The notes beneath the pieces were generated by a model. It ran no database searches. It worked only from the letters and a program-made list of their open reading frames with translations, and was not told the origin of the DNA. The translations under genes and the position numbers were made by a program. From an uncultured Prochlorococcus sp. (GTDB taxonomy: Bacteria > Cyanobacteriota > Cyanobacteriia > PCC-6307 > Cyanobiaceae), in NCBI GenBank assembly GCA_902600475.1, contig CACKJM010000011.1:1-42273 (forward strand): 42,273 bases of DNA. Reading direction: 5' to 3'. Below are positions 18,332 to 29,755 of this stretch, piece after piece (within the stretch, counting starts at the first letter, position 1; every line of letters starts with the position of its first letter).

Positions 18332-19386
18332 TCATTATTAGAAATTTTTTGAATTTTTTTTAAAGGTCGTTTAACTGAATCAAGGTTGATACCTTTTTTG
18401 ATAGCAAGAATTATTCCTGCTGCTTCTAAATAATTATCCACTTCAAAAAGATTGGGATAATCATAAAACTCATTTGTCACTTTTAATTTATTTTGATTTT
18501 TTACAGAGATAATATTTAAACCTTTTTCAATCCCTGCAAGTACTGCTTCTCCACCTAGTGCCCCATTAGGAACAACAATAGTTTCAATCTGATCAGGGTG
18601 TAGTGAGATTATTTGATTTTTAGCAGGCAATTCAACAATGTCAGGTGCATTGCTTAAACCAATCAGTACTGATGGTAAAAAAGTGTATCCTATTTCTTCT
18701 GCAGCTGCACGAGGATCTAATTTTTCATTCAATTCAATTGGATTTAAAGCAGGTGCGTGAGCACAAGGAACTTTTAAGAATTTGCTTATTAGATGACTTA
18801 TAACTGCTTCGACCCCAGCAATAGGATCAACCCCTTTCCCTTCCCTATAAATATTTGTTTCTGAAGAATCTGAATCATCTGGAAATTTTGCCACTATTGC
18901 TATTGCCGTAACTCCTTTTTCTATTAAATATTTTCCAGCATCAATTAGAGTATCAGGATTTTCAATTATGCCACCACTGATTTTTGAAGAATCAGAATCA
19001 ATAACTATACTTAATGGTTTTTTTGTAATCACATAAGAATGAACATTAATCCCTAAAGTAGAAACACATGCATCAGCAACTTGTAAATGTCTTACTAATA
19101 TTTCTTTTTCAATGGCTGAATCAAAAATTATCCCAATTTTCTGTTGCTTTACCCTTTTTAAAGCGATTTCTCCTTTAGCTAGTCGGTTTAAACTATAACC
19201 CTCAACATAAAAAATATTTTTATCTTTTTCAGAAAGAGTACCGCCATTCATAACATTTGGATGAGTAACTAAACATCCACTTGCCGATGCTAATAATTTA
19301 GCAGTAGGGAGTGCATCCCCAGCAAAACCTCCTACTTCACAACCAATACCAGTTGGAACAATGAATATTGTTGGTGAATTTTCCAT
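18328..19386 (-). CDS. DUF3326 family protein
   Basis: The 352-residue protein matches DUF3326 (PF11805) in length and in blocks such as IVPTGIGCEVGGFAGDALP at 9-27, ASGCLVTHPNVMNGG near 34-48, GGIIENPDTLIDAG, and DPIAGVEAVISHLI. Further blocks are HAPALNPIELNEKLDPRAAA and VPNGALGGEAVLAG. The pattern suggests an alpha/beta enzyme with Gly-rich loops and several conserved Asp/Asn/His residues, but no established reaction is known to me. It is cytoplasmic. The gene shares four bases with nadE at the 3' end and lies 29 bases after the 63-residue gene, on the same strand as the ferredoxin and the large atp operon. Confidence 0.85.
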   Translation of the reverse strand: MENSPTIFIVPTGIGCEVGGFAGDALPTAKLLASASGCLVTHPNVMNGGTLSEKDKNIFYVEGYSLNRLAKGEIALKRVKQQKIGIIFDSAIEKEILVRHLQVADACVSTLGINVHSYVITKKPLSIVIDSDSSKISGGIIENPDTLIDAGKYLIEKGVTAIAIVAKFPDDSDSSETNIYREGKGVDPIAGVEAVISHLISKFLKVPCAHAPALNPIELNEKLDPRAAAEEIGYTFLPSVLIGLSNAPDIVELPAKNQIISLHPDQIETIVVPNGALGGEAVLAGIEKGLNIISVKNQNKLKVTNEFYDYPNLFEVDNYLEAAGIILAIKKGINLDSVKRPLKKIQKISNND

Positions 19387-19415
19387 TATTAATAATATTT
19401 CAATTTATATTTTTT

Positions 19416-19607
19416 TTAATTAGCTAAGACAGCTTTAATTTTAAGTTTTTTTGTTCCAAAAGAGTCAATAGAATTTTGAATATCAACAATTGACCATCGA
19501 ATTAAATCACCGTTTTTTTCTAAATTTGCGATGATAAATTCCCTTAAATTTTTTAATTTTATTGAAACTGGCCAATCCAAATAATAATCAACTGAACTTA
19601 ATTTCAT
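19416..19607 (-). CDS. Small hypothetical protein next to ferredoxin, 63 residues
   Basis: The 63-residue protein (starts MKLSSVDYYLDWPVSIKLKN, ends KIKAVLAN) has one ATG start that overlaps the ferredoxin stop by four bases (ATGA), so it is translationally coupled to ferredoxin. It is soluble-looking, with a helix (LREFIIANLEKNGDLIRW) and a beta strand at the end (TKKLKIKAVLAN). No Cys, so it does not hold an iron-sulfur cluster itself. I do not recognise the family. The coupling makes a partner or maturation role for that ferredoxin plausible, as an inference from position only. Confidence 0.75.
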   Translation of the reverse strand: MKLSSVDYYLDWPVSIKLKNLREFIIANLEKNGDLIRWSIVDIQNSIDSFGTKKLKIKAVLAN

Positions 19608-19930
19608 TTTTGATATTTACCAAATTGGTCGTGGTATAAATCATCTTCGACTTCTTTACCAATAACAATATTTAAATCAGACTTGGGATATGCCACACAC
19701 AAAAGTGCAAATCCCTTTTCCCTCAAATCATCATTTAATCCCATAGCATCTTCTTGATCTACAGATCCTTCCAATATCATGGATGCACAATCTGTACAAA
19801 CTCCTGAACAACAACTACTTGGCAAATCTATTCCATTCATTTTTGCCGCTGAAATAATATCTTGATCTTCAGAACATAAAAAACTAAAAGTCTTTTGCTC
19901 AAATTGAACTTTGATATTATATTCAGGCAT
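19604..19930 (-). CDS. Plant-type [2Fe-2S] ferredoxin
   Basis: The 108-residue protein is a plant-type ferredoxin. The cluster ligands are Cys40, Cys45, Cys48 and Cys78 in SSCCSGVCTDCAS and FALLCVAYP, giving the CX4CX2C...C spacing; Cys41 is extra. It has about ten residues beyond the usual 96-99-residue photosynthetic PetF, as a C-terminal tail (LYHDQFGKYQK), and an acidic surface (SEDQD, DQEDAM). It may serve a specific electron acceptor instead of being the main photosystem I ferredoxin. It starts 16 bases after atpG (gamma) on the same strand and is coupled to the 63-residue gene, so it may be read from the atp mRNA. Confidence 0.9.
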   Translation of the reverse strand: MPEYNIKVQFEQKTFSFLCSEDQDIISAAKMNGIDLPSSCCSGVCTDCASMILEGSVDQEDAMGLNDDLREKGFALLCVAYPKSDLNIVIGKEVEDDLYHDQFGKYQK

Positions 19931-19946
19931 ATCCTAAATCTTATTG

Positions 19947-20897
19947 CTAAACTGCTGAACCTCCTACAACTTCTAATATTTCTTGAGTAATAGCTGCTTG
20001 TCTGGCTTTGTTATAGGTAAGATTCAAAGTACTTGCTAATTCTTTAGCATTATCACTCGCATTATTCATAGCTGTCATTCTGCAAGCAAGTTCTGAAGCT
20101 GCTGACTCTTGAAGAGCTCTTAGTACCTGATTCTGTAAATATAGTGGTAATAATGAATCTAATAGTTGATCAGGACTTTGTTCAAAAACAATATCTGATG
20201 GCAACTTATCTGAATCACTTTTTTCAATATTTGATTTTTCTACAAGTAACTTGCTATCTTTTGTAGTCAACCTAAATATTTCATCGTTATCTTCAGCAAT
20301 TCCTTGAGGATCAAGTGGCAATAGTGTTTGAACTACAGGAGCGCAGCTTACTAGAGTGATGAATTTCGTATAAATGATTTCCACCCTATCAGAATTTTCT
20401 GAAAGAAATTCAGCTAAAATCTCATTTGTAACTCCCTCAGAGTCCTTGACCGTGGGTACCTGTTCTAGTTCTTTGAAAGTACTTTTAATTACATATCTAT
20501 CCTTTCTATTTTGAAAATATCCAATAGCTTTCTTCCCTACCAAAATTAAATTTGGCTGATACCCTTGTTTGACTAATTCTGCGTATCTTGTTTCTACTTT
20601 TTTTATTATATTTGTGTTGTAACCACCGCATAAACCTCTATCCGCAGTTATGCAAACCAAGGTGATGCTCTTTACTTCTCTCTTAGATAATAAAGGAGAG
20701 TCGACAGCCTCAAATTGTACTCTAGATTGAATATTTTCTAAGACCCGTGCAAGTTTATCTGCAAAAGGTCTACTCTTGAGAACTTGATCTTGAGCTCTTC
20801 TAACTTTTGCAGCTGCAACAAGTCTCATGGCCTCCGTTATTTTTCTTGTATTTTTAACGGAAACGATTCTATCTCTAATCTCTTTAAGATTTGCCAT
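19947..20897 (-). CDS. atpG: ATP synthase F1 gamma subunit
   Basis: The 316-residue protein is the central rotor shaft. It shows the N-terminal [36 protein letters not shown] helix, [16 protein letters not shown], and the C-terminal [14 protein letters not shown]...[21 protein letters not shown] helix. It is longer than the E. coli protein (287) because it has the cyanobacterial/plastid insert ([25 protein letters not shown]). The CDINGKC redox cysteine pair of plants is not there, so it cannot be light-regulated by that disulfide. It is the last atp gene of the operon, 19 bases after atpA. Confidence 0.98.
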   Translation of the reverse strand: MANLKEIRDRIVSVKNTRKITEAMRLVAAAKVRRAQDQVLKSRPFADKLARVLENIQSRVQFEAVDSPLLSKREVKSITLVCITADRGLCGGYNTNIIKKVETRYAELVKQGYQPNLILVGKKAIGYFQNRKDRYVIKSTFKELEQVPTVKDSEGVTNEILAEFLSENSDRVEIIYTKFITLVSCAPVVQTLLPLDPQGIAEDNDEIFRLTTKDSKLLVEKSNIEKSDSDKLPSDIVFEQSPDQLLDSLLPLYLQNQVLRALQESAASELACRMTAMNNASDNAKELASTLNLTYNKARQAAITQEILEVVGGSAV

Positions 20898-20916
20898 GGT
20901 ATCTCCTTAAATAAAT

Positions 20917-22446
<1,530 letters not shown>

Positions 22447-22466
22447 TTAAGGTTGATTTAAAAAAT

Positions 22467-23009
22467 TTACTTGGAAAGGGATAAGCCAAGTTTTCTTATT
22501 TGTGAAGCAAGGGAAGCATCAATTACTTTTGATCCTACACTGGCGACGAAACCACCAATAAGAGATGGGTCAATTTTAGTTACAAGTTCTAATTTTTCTG
22601 TTCCAGCAATATTGATGATCTTTTTGGTAATTAAACCTTTCTGTTCATCAGTAAGCTCGACTGCAGAAGTAACAGTTGCCAAAGCAATATTACTATTTTC
22701 TCGGTAAATCTCTAAAAACCTATCAAGAATTGAAGTAAGTATTCCAATTCTTTGCCTATCGGCTAATAATTTTAAGAAATTCAGTAGAGAAGAATTAACC
22801 TTACTTGAAAAAATTTCAATAATGATTTTCTTCTTAGCATCTGTCTCTAAAATGGGAGAGGATAGTGCCTTCTCCAATTCAGGGGAATCATTTATTAATT
22901 CCAAGAGTTGTTTAACCTCAGAAACCATCTCTTCAGTTTGCGAATTTTCATTCACAACTTGAAGTAATGCTTCTGCATATGGTGTAGTAACTGAATTTAA
23001 AAGTGGCAT
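22467..23009 (-). CDS. atpH: ATP synthase F1 delta subunit
   Basis: The 180-residue protein is the OSCP-like delta subunit that joins the peripheral stalk to the top of F1. It has the N-terminal helical domain (VTTPYAEALLQVVNENSQTEEM) and the C-terminal signature TKIDPSLIGGFVASVGSKVID. Length is usual for the family. Its ATG shares one base with the stop of atpF, and atpA begins 32 bases after its own stop. Confidence 0.95.
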   Translation of the reverse strand: MPLLNSVTTPYAEALLQVVNENSQTEEMVSEVKQLLELINDSPELEKALSSPILETDAKKKIIIEIFSSKVNSSLLNFLKLLADRQRIGILTSILDRFLEIYRENSNIALATVTSAVELTDEQKGLITKKIINIAGTEKLELVTKIDPSLIGGFVASVGSKVIDASLASQIRKLGLSLSK

Positions 23010-23521
23010 TAGTTCACCTCAATATTGTTAATTGATTGAGTTACCAAATTTTCTTGTGTTGTTATATCAAGTCGATTTGGGAGAGAATCTAAAGCTTTCT
23101 TAATTGCCAGTTCAACAGCTTCTTTTCGAAGTTGAGAAATTGCTCTGGATGCTTCAGAGCTCTCATCAGAGATTGCACTTTGTTTAATTCGTGCCATCTC
23201 CTCTATAGCTTTTTTCTCACTTTCCATTCTGATTGATTCAGATCTTTTAAGAGAATCTGCTTTTATTTGAGAAGCTTTTTCTTCTGCTGAAGATAAATCT
23301 TTTTTTGCCTTTTCTAAAGCTTGAGTTGCATTTAGGAGTCGATCTTCAGCATCTTTTAATTCAAGAAGGATACCTTCTCTCCTTTTTTGAAGCATTTTAC
23401 CTAGGAAACCAGGCAAAAATTTATAAAGACCGAAAACCACTACAGCCCAATTAAGGATATTAGTTTCGAATAAGTTGAAGTTTAATCCAAAACCTTCTGT
23501 AGCTAAAAGAGTTAAATTCAT
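23009..23521 (-). CDS. atpF: ATP synthase Fo b subunit
   Basis: The 170-residue protein is one half of the b/b' peripheral stalk dimer. A hydrophobic segment near residues 20-45 ([29 protein letters not shown]) anchors it in the thylakoid membrane, followed by a long charged coiled coil rich in Lys, Glu and Ala ([20 protein letters not shown]). It overlaps the b' gene by four bases and shares one base with atpH, the tight coupling expected for stalk parts made in equal number. Confidence 0.94.
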   Translation of the reverse strand: MNLTLLATEGFGLNFNLFETNILNWAVVVFGLYKFLPGFLGKMLQKRREGILLELKDAEDRLLNATQALEKAKKDLSSAEEKASQIKADSLKRSESIRMESEKKAIEEMARIKQSAISDESSEASRAISQLRKEAVELAIKKALDSLPNRLDITTQENLVTQSINNIEVN

Positions 23522-23979
23522 TTTTCTAGAATCAATCTATTAACAATAAGTTCGCTTAGATCATCAGCCTGTTTAGAAAGTTGATCACGAGCAGCAGATG
23601 TCTGACTTTCAATTTCTAGTCTTGCTTTTTCTTTGGAAGCATTTGCTTCATTGTTAGCAAGTTCTAGTGCTTCTTTATAAAGCTTGTCAGACTCATTCTC
23701 AGCTTCGCTCACAATTCTTTGAGCTTCTGTGCGAGCACTTTGAAGCTGAGTTAATAAATCAGCTTCTAATTTTTTAACCTCAGAAAGTTTATTTTTAGCC
23801 TCAATAATATTATTACTTACAAACTTTTCTCTTTTTTCTACAACAGTGCCAACAGGCTTAAAAAAGAGAGAATTTAATATGTAAGTAAGCGCAACTACTT
23901 GTATCGCCATTAGTGGCAAAGTGGCATTAATATCAAATAATCCACCTTCTGTAGCACCAAAAAAATTAAAGGCCAACAT
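23518..23979 (-). CDS. atpF2: ATP synthase Fo b' subunit
   Basis: The 153-residue protein is the b' stalk subunit found in photosynthetic bacteria and plastids. It has a membrane segment at about 17-44 ([35 protein letters not shown]) and a long coiled coil ([20 protein letters not shown]). It is also called atpG' in cyanobacterial literature. The first codons are [13 protein letters not shown]. It overlaps atpF by four bases and lies 68 bases after atpE. Confidence 0.93.
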   Translation of the reverse strand: MLAFNFFGATEGGLFDINATLPLMAIQVVALTYILNSLFFKPVGTVVEKREKFVSNNIIEAKNKLSEVKKLEADLLTQLQSARTEAQRIVSEAENESDKLYKEALELANNEANASKEKARLEIESQTSAARDQLSKQADDLSELIVNRLILEK

Positions 23980-24047
23980 ATGATTCAGTTGAAGTTAAAA
24001 AATTAAATTTAAATATTGCTAATAAGGATTAGAAGCAATATTAACTT

Positions 24048-24457
<410 letters not shown>

Positions 24458-25183
24458 CTAATGATGTTCTTCAACAGCTTCTCCAATGTAGTAGGCCGCT
24501 AAAGTAGCAAAAATCAATGCCTGAATTGCACTAGTAAATAATCCTAGGAACATAACAGGTATTGGTAGAATTAGCGGAACTAAAAATACTAGAACACCAA
24601 CAACAAGTTCATCAGCCAAAATATTTCCAAATAACCTGAAAGATAGTGATAAAGGTTTTGTAAAGTCCTCTAGAATTTTGAAAGGAAGCATAATCGGAGT
24701 TGGGTGAACATAGTATTCGAAGTATCTCCAACCTTTATTGCTTAAACCTGCATAGAAATAAGAAAGTGAAACCAATAAAGCTAAGGCTATTGTTGTATTG
24801 ATATCTGCAGTAGGTGCTCCCAGCTCTCCACTTGGTAACTTAATCAATCTCCAAGGAATTAAAGCACCTCCCCAATTACTAACAAAGACGAATAAAAATA
24901 AAGTACCTATAAACGGCATCCAATCTCTATAAACTTTTTCACCTATTTGGGTCCTAGCAAGATCTCTTATATAATCCCAGAGAAACTCAAGCAAATTCTG
25001 AAGGCCTTTAGGATCATTTTCCATTTTTTTAGTTCCTAAAGAAATAAAAACTAATAAGGCTCCTAATAAAATCCAAGATGTCAAAAATACCTGCCCATGA
25101 AGTCTGATATTTCCGATTTGCCAATAAAGATGTTGACCAACTTCTAATGCTGCAAAATTTGTTAGCAAGGAATTAAAGAACAT
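24458..25183 (-). CDS. atpB: ATP synthase Fo a subunit
   Basis: The 241-residue membrane protein carries the proton half-channels next to the c ring. It has five or so hydrophobic segments. The essential Arg183 is in [15 protein letters not shown], and the [30 protein letters not shown] segment precedes it. The [21 protein letters not shown] region is typical of cyanobacterial and plastid a. It starts 39 bases after atpI and is followed by the 164-bp spacer before atpE. Confidence 0.98.
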   Translation of the reverse strand: MFFNSLLTNFAALEVGQHLYWQIGNIRLHGQVFLTSWILLGALLVFISLGTKKMENDPKGLQNLLEFLWDYIRDLARTQIGEKVYRDWMPFIGTLFLFVFVSNWGGALIPWRLIKLPSGELGAPTADINTTIALALLVSLSYFYAGLSNKGWRYFEYYVHPTPIMLPFKILEDFTKPLSLSFRLFGNILADELVVGVLVFLVPLILPIPVMFLGLFTSAIQALIFATLAAYYIGEAVEEHH

Positions 25184-25222
25184 TTGATTTGAATAAAAGA
25201 TTAGTAAATTAAAAAAATTTAC

Positions 25223-25699
25223 TTAAGAACGTGAAAAATAGAAAATGAGAGAAGGTTTATAAATAAAAAAACCTATCATTGCAGGTAAAATATTAATAGA
25301 TCCTAGCTTGCTCGCAAAAATAAAGAGGCAAACTGGAACTAATAGTTGCAATTTTGATACACCTGATGATTCTTTACCTAGTTTTCCTACACTTTTAGCA
25401 AGCAAACGTAAGTAAAAAATGCCGGCAATTGCGCCTATAAAAATACTAAAACCAAATGTAAAACCTAGAAAAATTCCAGTTAATGATGCTACTAAAATAG
25501 AAACAATAAAAGTAATTCCAAAAACTTTTAATTGCAATCTTGTGTATTCATCATTTTGAGAAAGCAAATTATCTATTTGATTGGCAATGCCATATTTACT
25601 ATCTTTGATGATCGAATTCTCGAGGGATTGAGGAAATTGAACATTCTCCTTAAAAGGACGCTCAAGTTTTTTTCTATTTGAGTCCACTGATGTGAACAT
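25223..25699 (-). CDS. atpI: ATP synthase protein I
   Basis: The 158-residue protein has a polar N-terminal part (to about residue 55) and then four hydrophobic segments. These include LKVFGITFIVSILVASLTGIFLGFTFGFSIFIGAIAGIFYLRLLAKSVGKLG and a second pair ending in IGFFIYKPSLIFYFSRS. Position as the first gene of the atp operon and the membrane pattern identify AtpI (Atp1), which helps assemble the c ring in some bacteria. The ATG has a strong ribosome site, GAGGGGG (complement of 25710-25716), ten bases upstream. Confidence 0.85.
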   Translation of the reverse strand: MFTSVDSNRKKLERPFKENVQFPQSLENSIIKDSKYGIANQIDNLLSQNDEYTRLQLKVFGITFIVSILVASLTGIFLGFTFGFSIFIGAIAGIFYLRLLAKSVGKLGKESSGVSKLQLLVPVCLFIFASKLGSINILPAMIGFFIYKPSLIFYFSRS

Positions 25700-25709
25700 A
25701 GCTTAAAAA

Positions 25710-25739
25710 CCCCCTCTGAAATGGTTTAAAGTAAGTATA
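25710..25739 (-). promoter_or_regulatory. Probable promoter -10 box and ribosome site of the large atp operon
   Basis: On the minus strand TATACT (complement of 25734-25739) looks like a -10 box, and GAGGGGG (complement of 25710-25716) is an unusually strong ribosome site for this genome, ten bases before the atpI ATG. No -35 box is obvious. The predicted leader is short, about 27 bases. Confidence 0.5.
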
Positions 25740-25910
25740 TAAACTCACGGAATCTATCACGGAGAGGTACCTTTTAGCTAGTTTTTATTTATAAAAATTT
25801 AATTCTTAAGATTTGCGTTTAATCTACATACCGTTTTTATGTCTTGATATTGTGCAATAAGCATATAAATTTTCATTTTTTAGTTGATCTACGCATTTAA
25901 ACGTTCATAA

Positions 25911-25925
25911 AGACTTGCAAAGTCT
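25911..25925. repeat. Inverted repeat upstream of ftsW
   Basis: AGACTT-GCA-AAGTCT is a perfect six-base inverted repeat with a three-base centre, 38 bases before the ftsW start. It lies upstream of possible -10 sequences in the 264-bp gap between atpI and ftsW and could be an operator or chance. Confidence 0.45.
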
Positions 25926-25963
25926 GAATTTAACGTCTCAATAGTATATGTACAATTAAAAAA

Positions 25964-27199
25964 TTGGAGATAAGTCAAGAAAAAATAAAATATAAAAGAA
26001 TTTCCAACAGAAAAAATCTCCTTAATTTTAATAACAAAAAAGATCCGACATTTTTAAAAAAATCTATATTTCCTTTACCTTGGGCTATATGGCCCTATGA
26101 GGCAAAAATCCTAATAATCCTTGTCGGTATCTGGTCAATTCTAGGTTTGTTCATCTTAGGATCATCAAGTTGGTGGGTTGCTAGCAAGGAGATGGGAAAT
26201 TGGGCTTACTTTTTGAAAAAACAAATTATTTGGACAATACCAGGATTAGGCTTTTTTTATTTAGTTATCAATACAAAGATTAGAGATCTTTTGAAATTTT
26301 CAAGATTTATTTTTTATTTTTTGTTCTTTTTGATTTTTCTCACCAATATTTCTGGAATCACAGTAAATGGATCTTCAAGATGGCTATTACTAGGAAATTT
26401 ACGTCTGCAACCATCTGAATTAATAAAACCTTTTTTAATTCTTGAGTGTTCTAACCTTTTTGCTCATTGGAATTTAATTAAAAATGATAAAAAATTAAGT
26501 TCAATTATCTCCTATGGTTTTTTAATACTGTTAATACTTAAGCAGCCAAATTTAAGTACTGCATCATTAACAGGGATACTTTTTTGGGTAATGGGTTTGT
26601 GTGGAGGCGTCAGACTAAGTTCTCTATGCTCATTTGCCTCACTAGGATTTATAACCGGATGTATTAGTATCTTAAATAATGAATATCAAAAACTAAGAGT
26701 TTCCTCATTTATTGATCCTTGGAAAGATCAGCAAGGGAATGGTTTTCAATTAGTTCAAAGTTTATTAGCCATAGGCTCAGGTGGTTTATTTGGTCAAGGT
26801 TTTGGGCTCTCTATACAAAAATTACAATATTTACCTTTTATGTATACAGATTTTATTTTTGCTATTTTTGCTGAAGAATTCGGTTTGTTGGGATGTACTT
26901 TATTCTTGGGATTTTTAACAGTTTTCTCGTATATAAGTTTAAGAATTGCTCTTAAGTGCAGGAACAACTATACAAAATTAGTTGCTATCGGATGTGGCGT
27001 ATTTTTGACAAGTCAATCAATAATGCATATTGCTGTAGCTACAGGTTCAATGCCAACAACTGGCTTACCACTACCCTTCATTAGTTATGGTGGCAATTCA
27101 TTAATAGCTTCTTTTTTTATTGCAGGGATGTTAGTGAGATGTGCATTAGAGTCAACAGGTTTGATTGGTATGATTAGTACACGAAAGACTCTTAATTAG
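25964..27199 (+). CDS. ftsW: FtsW-type SEDS peptidoglycan polymerase (cell division)
   Basis: The 411-residue protein has about ten hydrophobic segments after a 40-residue charged cytoplasmic N terminus. SEDS landmarks are ITVNGSSRWLLLGNLRLQPSELIKP near 125-149, GNGFQLVQSLLAIGSGGLFGQGFG near 257-280, DFIFAIFAEEFG near 302-313, and the C-terminal TGLPLPFISYGGNSLI. The start is TTG at 25964: no in-frame ATG occurs before the first membrane segment. The family acts with a class B PBP to build septal wall. FtsW and RodA are hard to tell apart by eye; this neighbourhood (beside atpI) is where I recall ftsW in Prochlorococcus. Confidence 0.82.
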   Translation: MEISQEKIKYKRISNRKNLLNFNNKKDPTFLKKSIFPLPWAIWPYEAKILIILVGIWSILGLFILGSSSWWVASKEMGNWAYFLKKQIIWTIPGLGFFYLVINTKIRDLLKFSRFIFYFLFFLIFLTNISGITVNGSSRWLLLGNLRLQPSELIKPFLILECSNLFAHWNLIKNDKKLSSIISYGFLILLILKQPNLSTASLTGILFWVMGLCGGVRLSSLCSFASLGFITGCISILNNEYQKLRVSSFIDPWKDQQGNGFQLVQSLLAIGSGGLFGQGFGLSIQKLQYLPFMYTDFIFAIFAEEFGLLGCTLFLGFLTVFSYISLRIALKCRNNYTKLVAIGCGVFLTSQSIMHIAVATGSMPTTGLPLPFISYGGNSLIASFFIAGMLVRCALESTGLIGMISTRKTLN

Positions 27200-27281
27200 T
27201 TAGAATTTAAAGGATTTAAACCAAGCTATCGAATCATTTAATTTAGTTATTTCAGAATTATCTCAAAAGGGTAATCTGCTT

Positions 27282-27938
27282 ATGCAGAATGGTCTTAATA
27301 GTCCTAGTCCATTTACTATATTTTTGGTTTTCAGCGCAGGACTTTTAACAAGTCTTGGACCATGCTCATTATCATTACTTCCAGTGACAATTGCTTATAT
27401 AGGAGGAACAGAGAAAAATAAATTTAAACTTATTAGTTTTTCAGGAGGAGTAGTTTTTTCGCTTGTTGCACTGGGTGCTGCGAGTGGATTCTTAGGTAAA
27501 ATATACGGGCAAATTCCATCTTATTACACTTCGATTGTTGCTTTGGTAGCAATAATCATGGGTTTAAATTTACTGGGAATTTTAAAGTTTCAGTTACCGA
27601 ATGGACCTGATTTTAAAATAATTGAAGATAAAATTCCTTCCTTCCTAGCGCCTTTTGCGATAGGAACTACTTTTGGACTAGCGTCTTCACCTTGCATTAC
27701 TCCAGTTTTAGCAACTCTTCTAGCTTGGGTATCGCAAGCTAAAAACCCGATAATCTCAATTATTTTTTTATTTTTCTTTGGAATAGGTCAAGTCACTCCA
27801 CTAATTATTGCGGGAGCCACTGCAGAAAACTTAAAAAAGTTTTTAGAGCTTAGAAAATTTAGTCAAATAATTCCTACCTTAAGCGGGATATTTTTAGTAT
27901 CACTAGGATTATTAAATTTATTTTCAAATTGGATTTAA
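27282..27938 (+). CDS. ccdA: CcdA-type thiol transporter for cytochrome c maturation
   Basis: The 218-residue protein has six hydrophobic segments and is a DsbD transmembrane-domain homologue. The two redox cysteines are Cys28 in LTSLGPCSLSLLP and Cys138 in LASSPCITPVLATLLAW, the paired pattern that moves electrons across the thylakoid membrane to keep apocytochrome cysteines reduced. The next gene, ccs1, follows without a gap (TAAATG), which supports a role in system II cytochrome c synthesis. Confidence 0.94.
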   Translation: MQNGLNSPSPFTIFLVFSAGLLTSLGPCSLSLLPVTIAYIGGTEKNKFKLISFSGGVVFSLVALGAASGFLGKIYGQIPSYYTSIVALVAIIMGLNLLGILKFQLPNGPDFKIIEDKIPSFLAPFAIGTTFGLASSPCITPVLATLLAWVSQAKNPIISIIFLFFFGIGQVTPLIIAGATAENLKKFLELRKFSQIIPTLSGIFLVSLGLLNLFSNWI

Positions 27939-29225
27939 ATGATTATTTTTAAGAATCTAATTTTAAAAATATCAAGTTTAAGATTCGCAATATCACTGAT
28001 AATCTTCATAGCCATTGCCAGTGGCATAGGTACTTTTATACCGCAAAATAATAATAATAAATTTTATATTGATAATTTCGATAGAGCTCCCATTTTTGGA
28101 TTTTTAGATGGAGAAAAAGTCTTAAAACTTCAATTGGATCATGTATATACAAGCTTTTGGTTTTTATTTACATTAATTCTTCTTTGCATTTCTCTGGCAG
28201 CTTGTAGTTTCAGGAGGCAAATTCCTTCATTAAAAGCTTCATTAAAATGGATTGAATATAAGAGCGAAAAAAAATTTAGCAAACTTCAACTAACAACAAG
28301 TCATCCAATTAATCAAGATAGAGAACATATATCAAAAGTAGATTTATTACTTAAGAAAAAGGGATGGAAAACATACAAATTTAATAGTCATATTTCTGCA
28401 AGAAAGGGGTTAATTGGAAAAATCGGTCCTTTAGTTGTACATATCGGATTAATAGTCTTACTTATAGGCTCAGCATATGGAAGTTTTACAAGTCAATCAA
28501 AAGAACAATATTTACTGCCTGGAGAAACTTTAGATCTTATTAATGAGAGCACAAACTCAAAATCCATTATAGAGTTAGTCGATTTTTCTATAGAACGTGA
28601 AAGTGATGGTTTGCCCAAACAGTTTATTTCAAAATTAAATTTTTCTTCTGAAGATTTAAATTTAAATGAAATAAAAACAACCAAAGTTAATCACCCAATC
28701 AGGTTTAAAGGATTAACTATTTATCAAGCAGATTGGGCAATATCAAATGTTGTCTTAGAAATAGATAATATCCTTTATCAATTAAAATTAAAGGAGATTC
28801 CAGAAATCGGTAATCAAGTTTGGGGAGTTTTAGTTGAATTAGGATCGGAGACTAAAAAAAATTTCCTTTTAACAATAAATAATGAAAATGGTCCACTTAA
28901 AATTTCGAATATAGAAGATTTTTCCGGGAATAATCTCTTTATCAATGACGATCCTTTAGAAGTTAACTCTTCAAAAGTATCTCTAAAAAAAATAATCCCC
29001 AGCAGTGGATTAATAATTAAAAATGATCCGTCTATACCATTTATTTACTTTTCTTTTATCTTAATAATTATTGGAACAATAATAAGTCTTATACCAACTA
29101 ACCAATTATGGATTCTGGTAAATAAAGAATCACAAAAGTTATCTATTGGAGGCCTTAGTAATAAAAATCTAGTTGGTTTTAAAAAAGAATTTTTTAAATT
29201 ATCAGAGGAAATAAAAAATTTTTAA
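27939..29225 (+). CDS. ccs1: Ccs1/ResB-like cytochrome c biogenesis protein
   Basis: The 428-residue protein is the ResB/Ccs1 partner of CcsA in system II haem attachment to apocytochrome c. Hydrophobic segments lie near residues 14-31 ([24 protein letters not shown]), 72-88, 166-182 and close to the C terminus (about 366-386). A large lumenal domain lies between the third and last (about 183-365), with [21 protein letters not shown] and [13 protein letters not shown] as landmarks. It is coupled to ccdA. The ccsA gene is not in this window. Its stop overlaps that of convergent queF by four bases. Confidence 0.93.
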   Translation: MIIFKNLILKISSLRFAISLIIFIAIASGIGTFIPQNNNNKFYIDNFDRAPIFGFLDGEKVLKLQLDHVYTSFWFLFTLILLCISLAACSFRRQIPSLKASLKWIEYKSEKKFSKLQLTTSHPINQDREHISKVDLLLKKKGWKTYKFNSHISARKGLIGKIGPLVVHIGLIVLLIGSAYGSFTSQSKEQYLLPGETLDLINESTNSKSIIELVDFSIERESDGLPKQFISKLNFSSEDLNLNEIKTTKVNHPIRFKGLTIYQADWAISNVVLEIDNILYQLKLKEIPEIGNQVWGVLVELGSETKKNFLLTINNENGPLKISNIEDFSGNNLFINDDPLEVNSSKVSLKKIIPSSGLIIKNDPSIPFIYFSFILIIIGTIISLIPTNQLWILVNKESQKLSIGGLSNKNLVGFKKEFFKLSEEIKNF

Positions 29226-29632
29226 TTTCTTTTCTGCCCACTAAAAACATCTAACTGCATAGAAACATTCCCTCTCGGGTTAAATGCAGCATTTAAATGT
29301 ATCCAGTGAGGTGAACCTTCATTCACTAAATCATCCATAATTCTATTCACAACTTCCTCATGTGATATTTTTATATCCCTAAAATTATTAATATAAAGTT
29401 TTAAAGACTTTAACTCATAGACTTTCAAATTAGGTTGATAAATAATATTTAGCTTTGCAAAATCTGGATATCCAGAAAAGGGGCACTTACATGTAAATTC
29501 AGGCAACTGAATAGAAATTTCATAAATTCTTTTCTTATTTGGATTATCGAAACAAATTATTTTTGATTCTTCAATAATTCTTTCACCATATAGCGGTCTT
29601 TGAGTCGAATCTTCTAATTTAGCTGTACTCAT
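29222..29632 (-). CDS. queF: NADPH-dependent 7-cyano-7-deazaguanine reductase
   Basis: The 136-residue enzyme reduces preQ0 to preQ1 for queuosine in tRNA. The T-fold signature [18 protein letters not shown] is at about 47-64, with catalytic Cys50 and Asp57. The substrate Glu and lattice motif [19 protein letters not shown] is near 109-127. It is the unimodular YkvM type. Near the start the mRNA can form a hairpin (TTTAGTA/TACTAAA, complement of 29634-29656). A preQ1-I riboswitch was looked for and not found. Confidence 0.96.
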   Translation of the reverse strand: MSTAKLEDSTQRPLYGERIIEESKIICFDNPNKKRIYEISIQLPEFTCKCPFSGYPDFAKLNIIYQPNLKVYELKSLKLYINNFRDIKISHEEVVNRIMDDLVNEGSPHWIHLNAAFNPRGNVSMQLDVFSGQKRN

Positions 29633-29633
29633 T

Positions 29634-29656
29634 TTTAGTAGAACTTTTTTACTAAA
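29634..29656 (-). promoter_or_regulatory. Hairpin directly before queF start codon
   Basis: On the minus strand TTTAGTA (complement of 29650-29656), a nine-base loop and TACTAAA (complement of 29634-29640) make a perfect seven-base-pair stem ending one base before the queF ATG. It is AT-rich and weak; it may affect translation start. It lacks the conserved bases of a preQ1-I riboswitch. Confidence 0.4.
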
Positions 29657-29755
29657 CCTATATAAAAACTATATATAAAGATAAAAATTCGCAAAAGTAT
29701 CAACAAATCTAAGTATTACAATTGGATAAGTCAAAAGATGTTAAATCTTATTTTT

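Noticed and set aside
29633..29700. A preQ1 riboswitch upstream of queF
   Set aside because: Only a simple AT-rich hairpin is present. The conserved ACCC-type loop and A-rich pseudoknot tail of preQ1-I are not seen.
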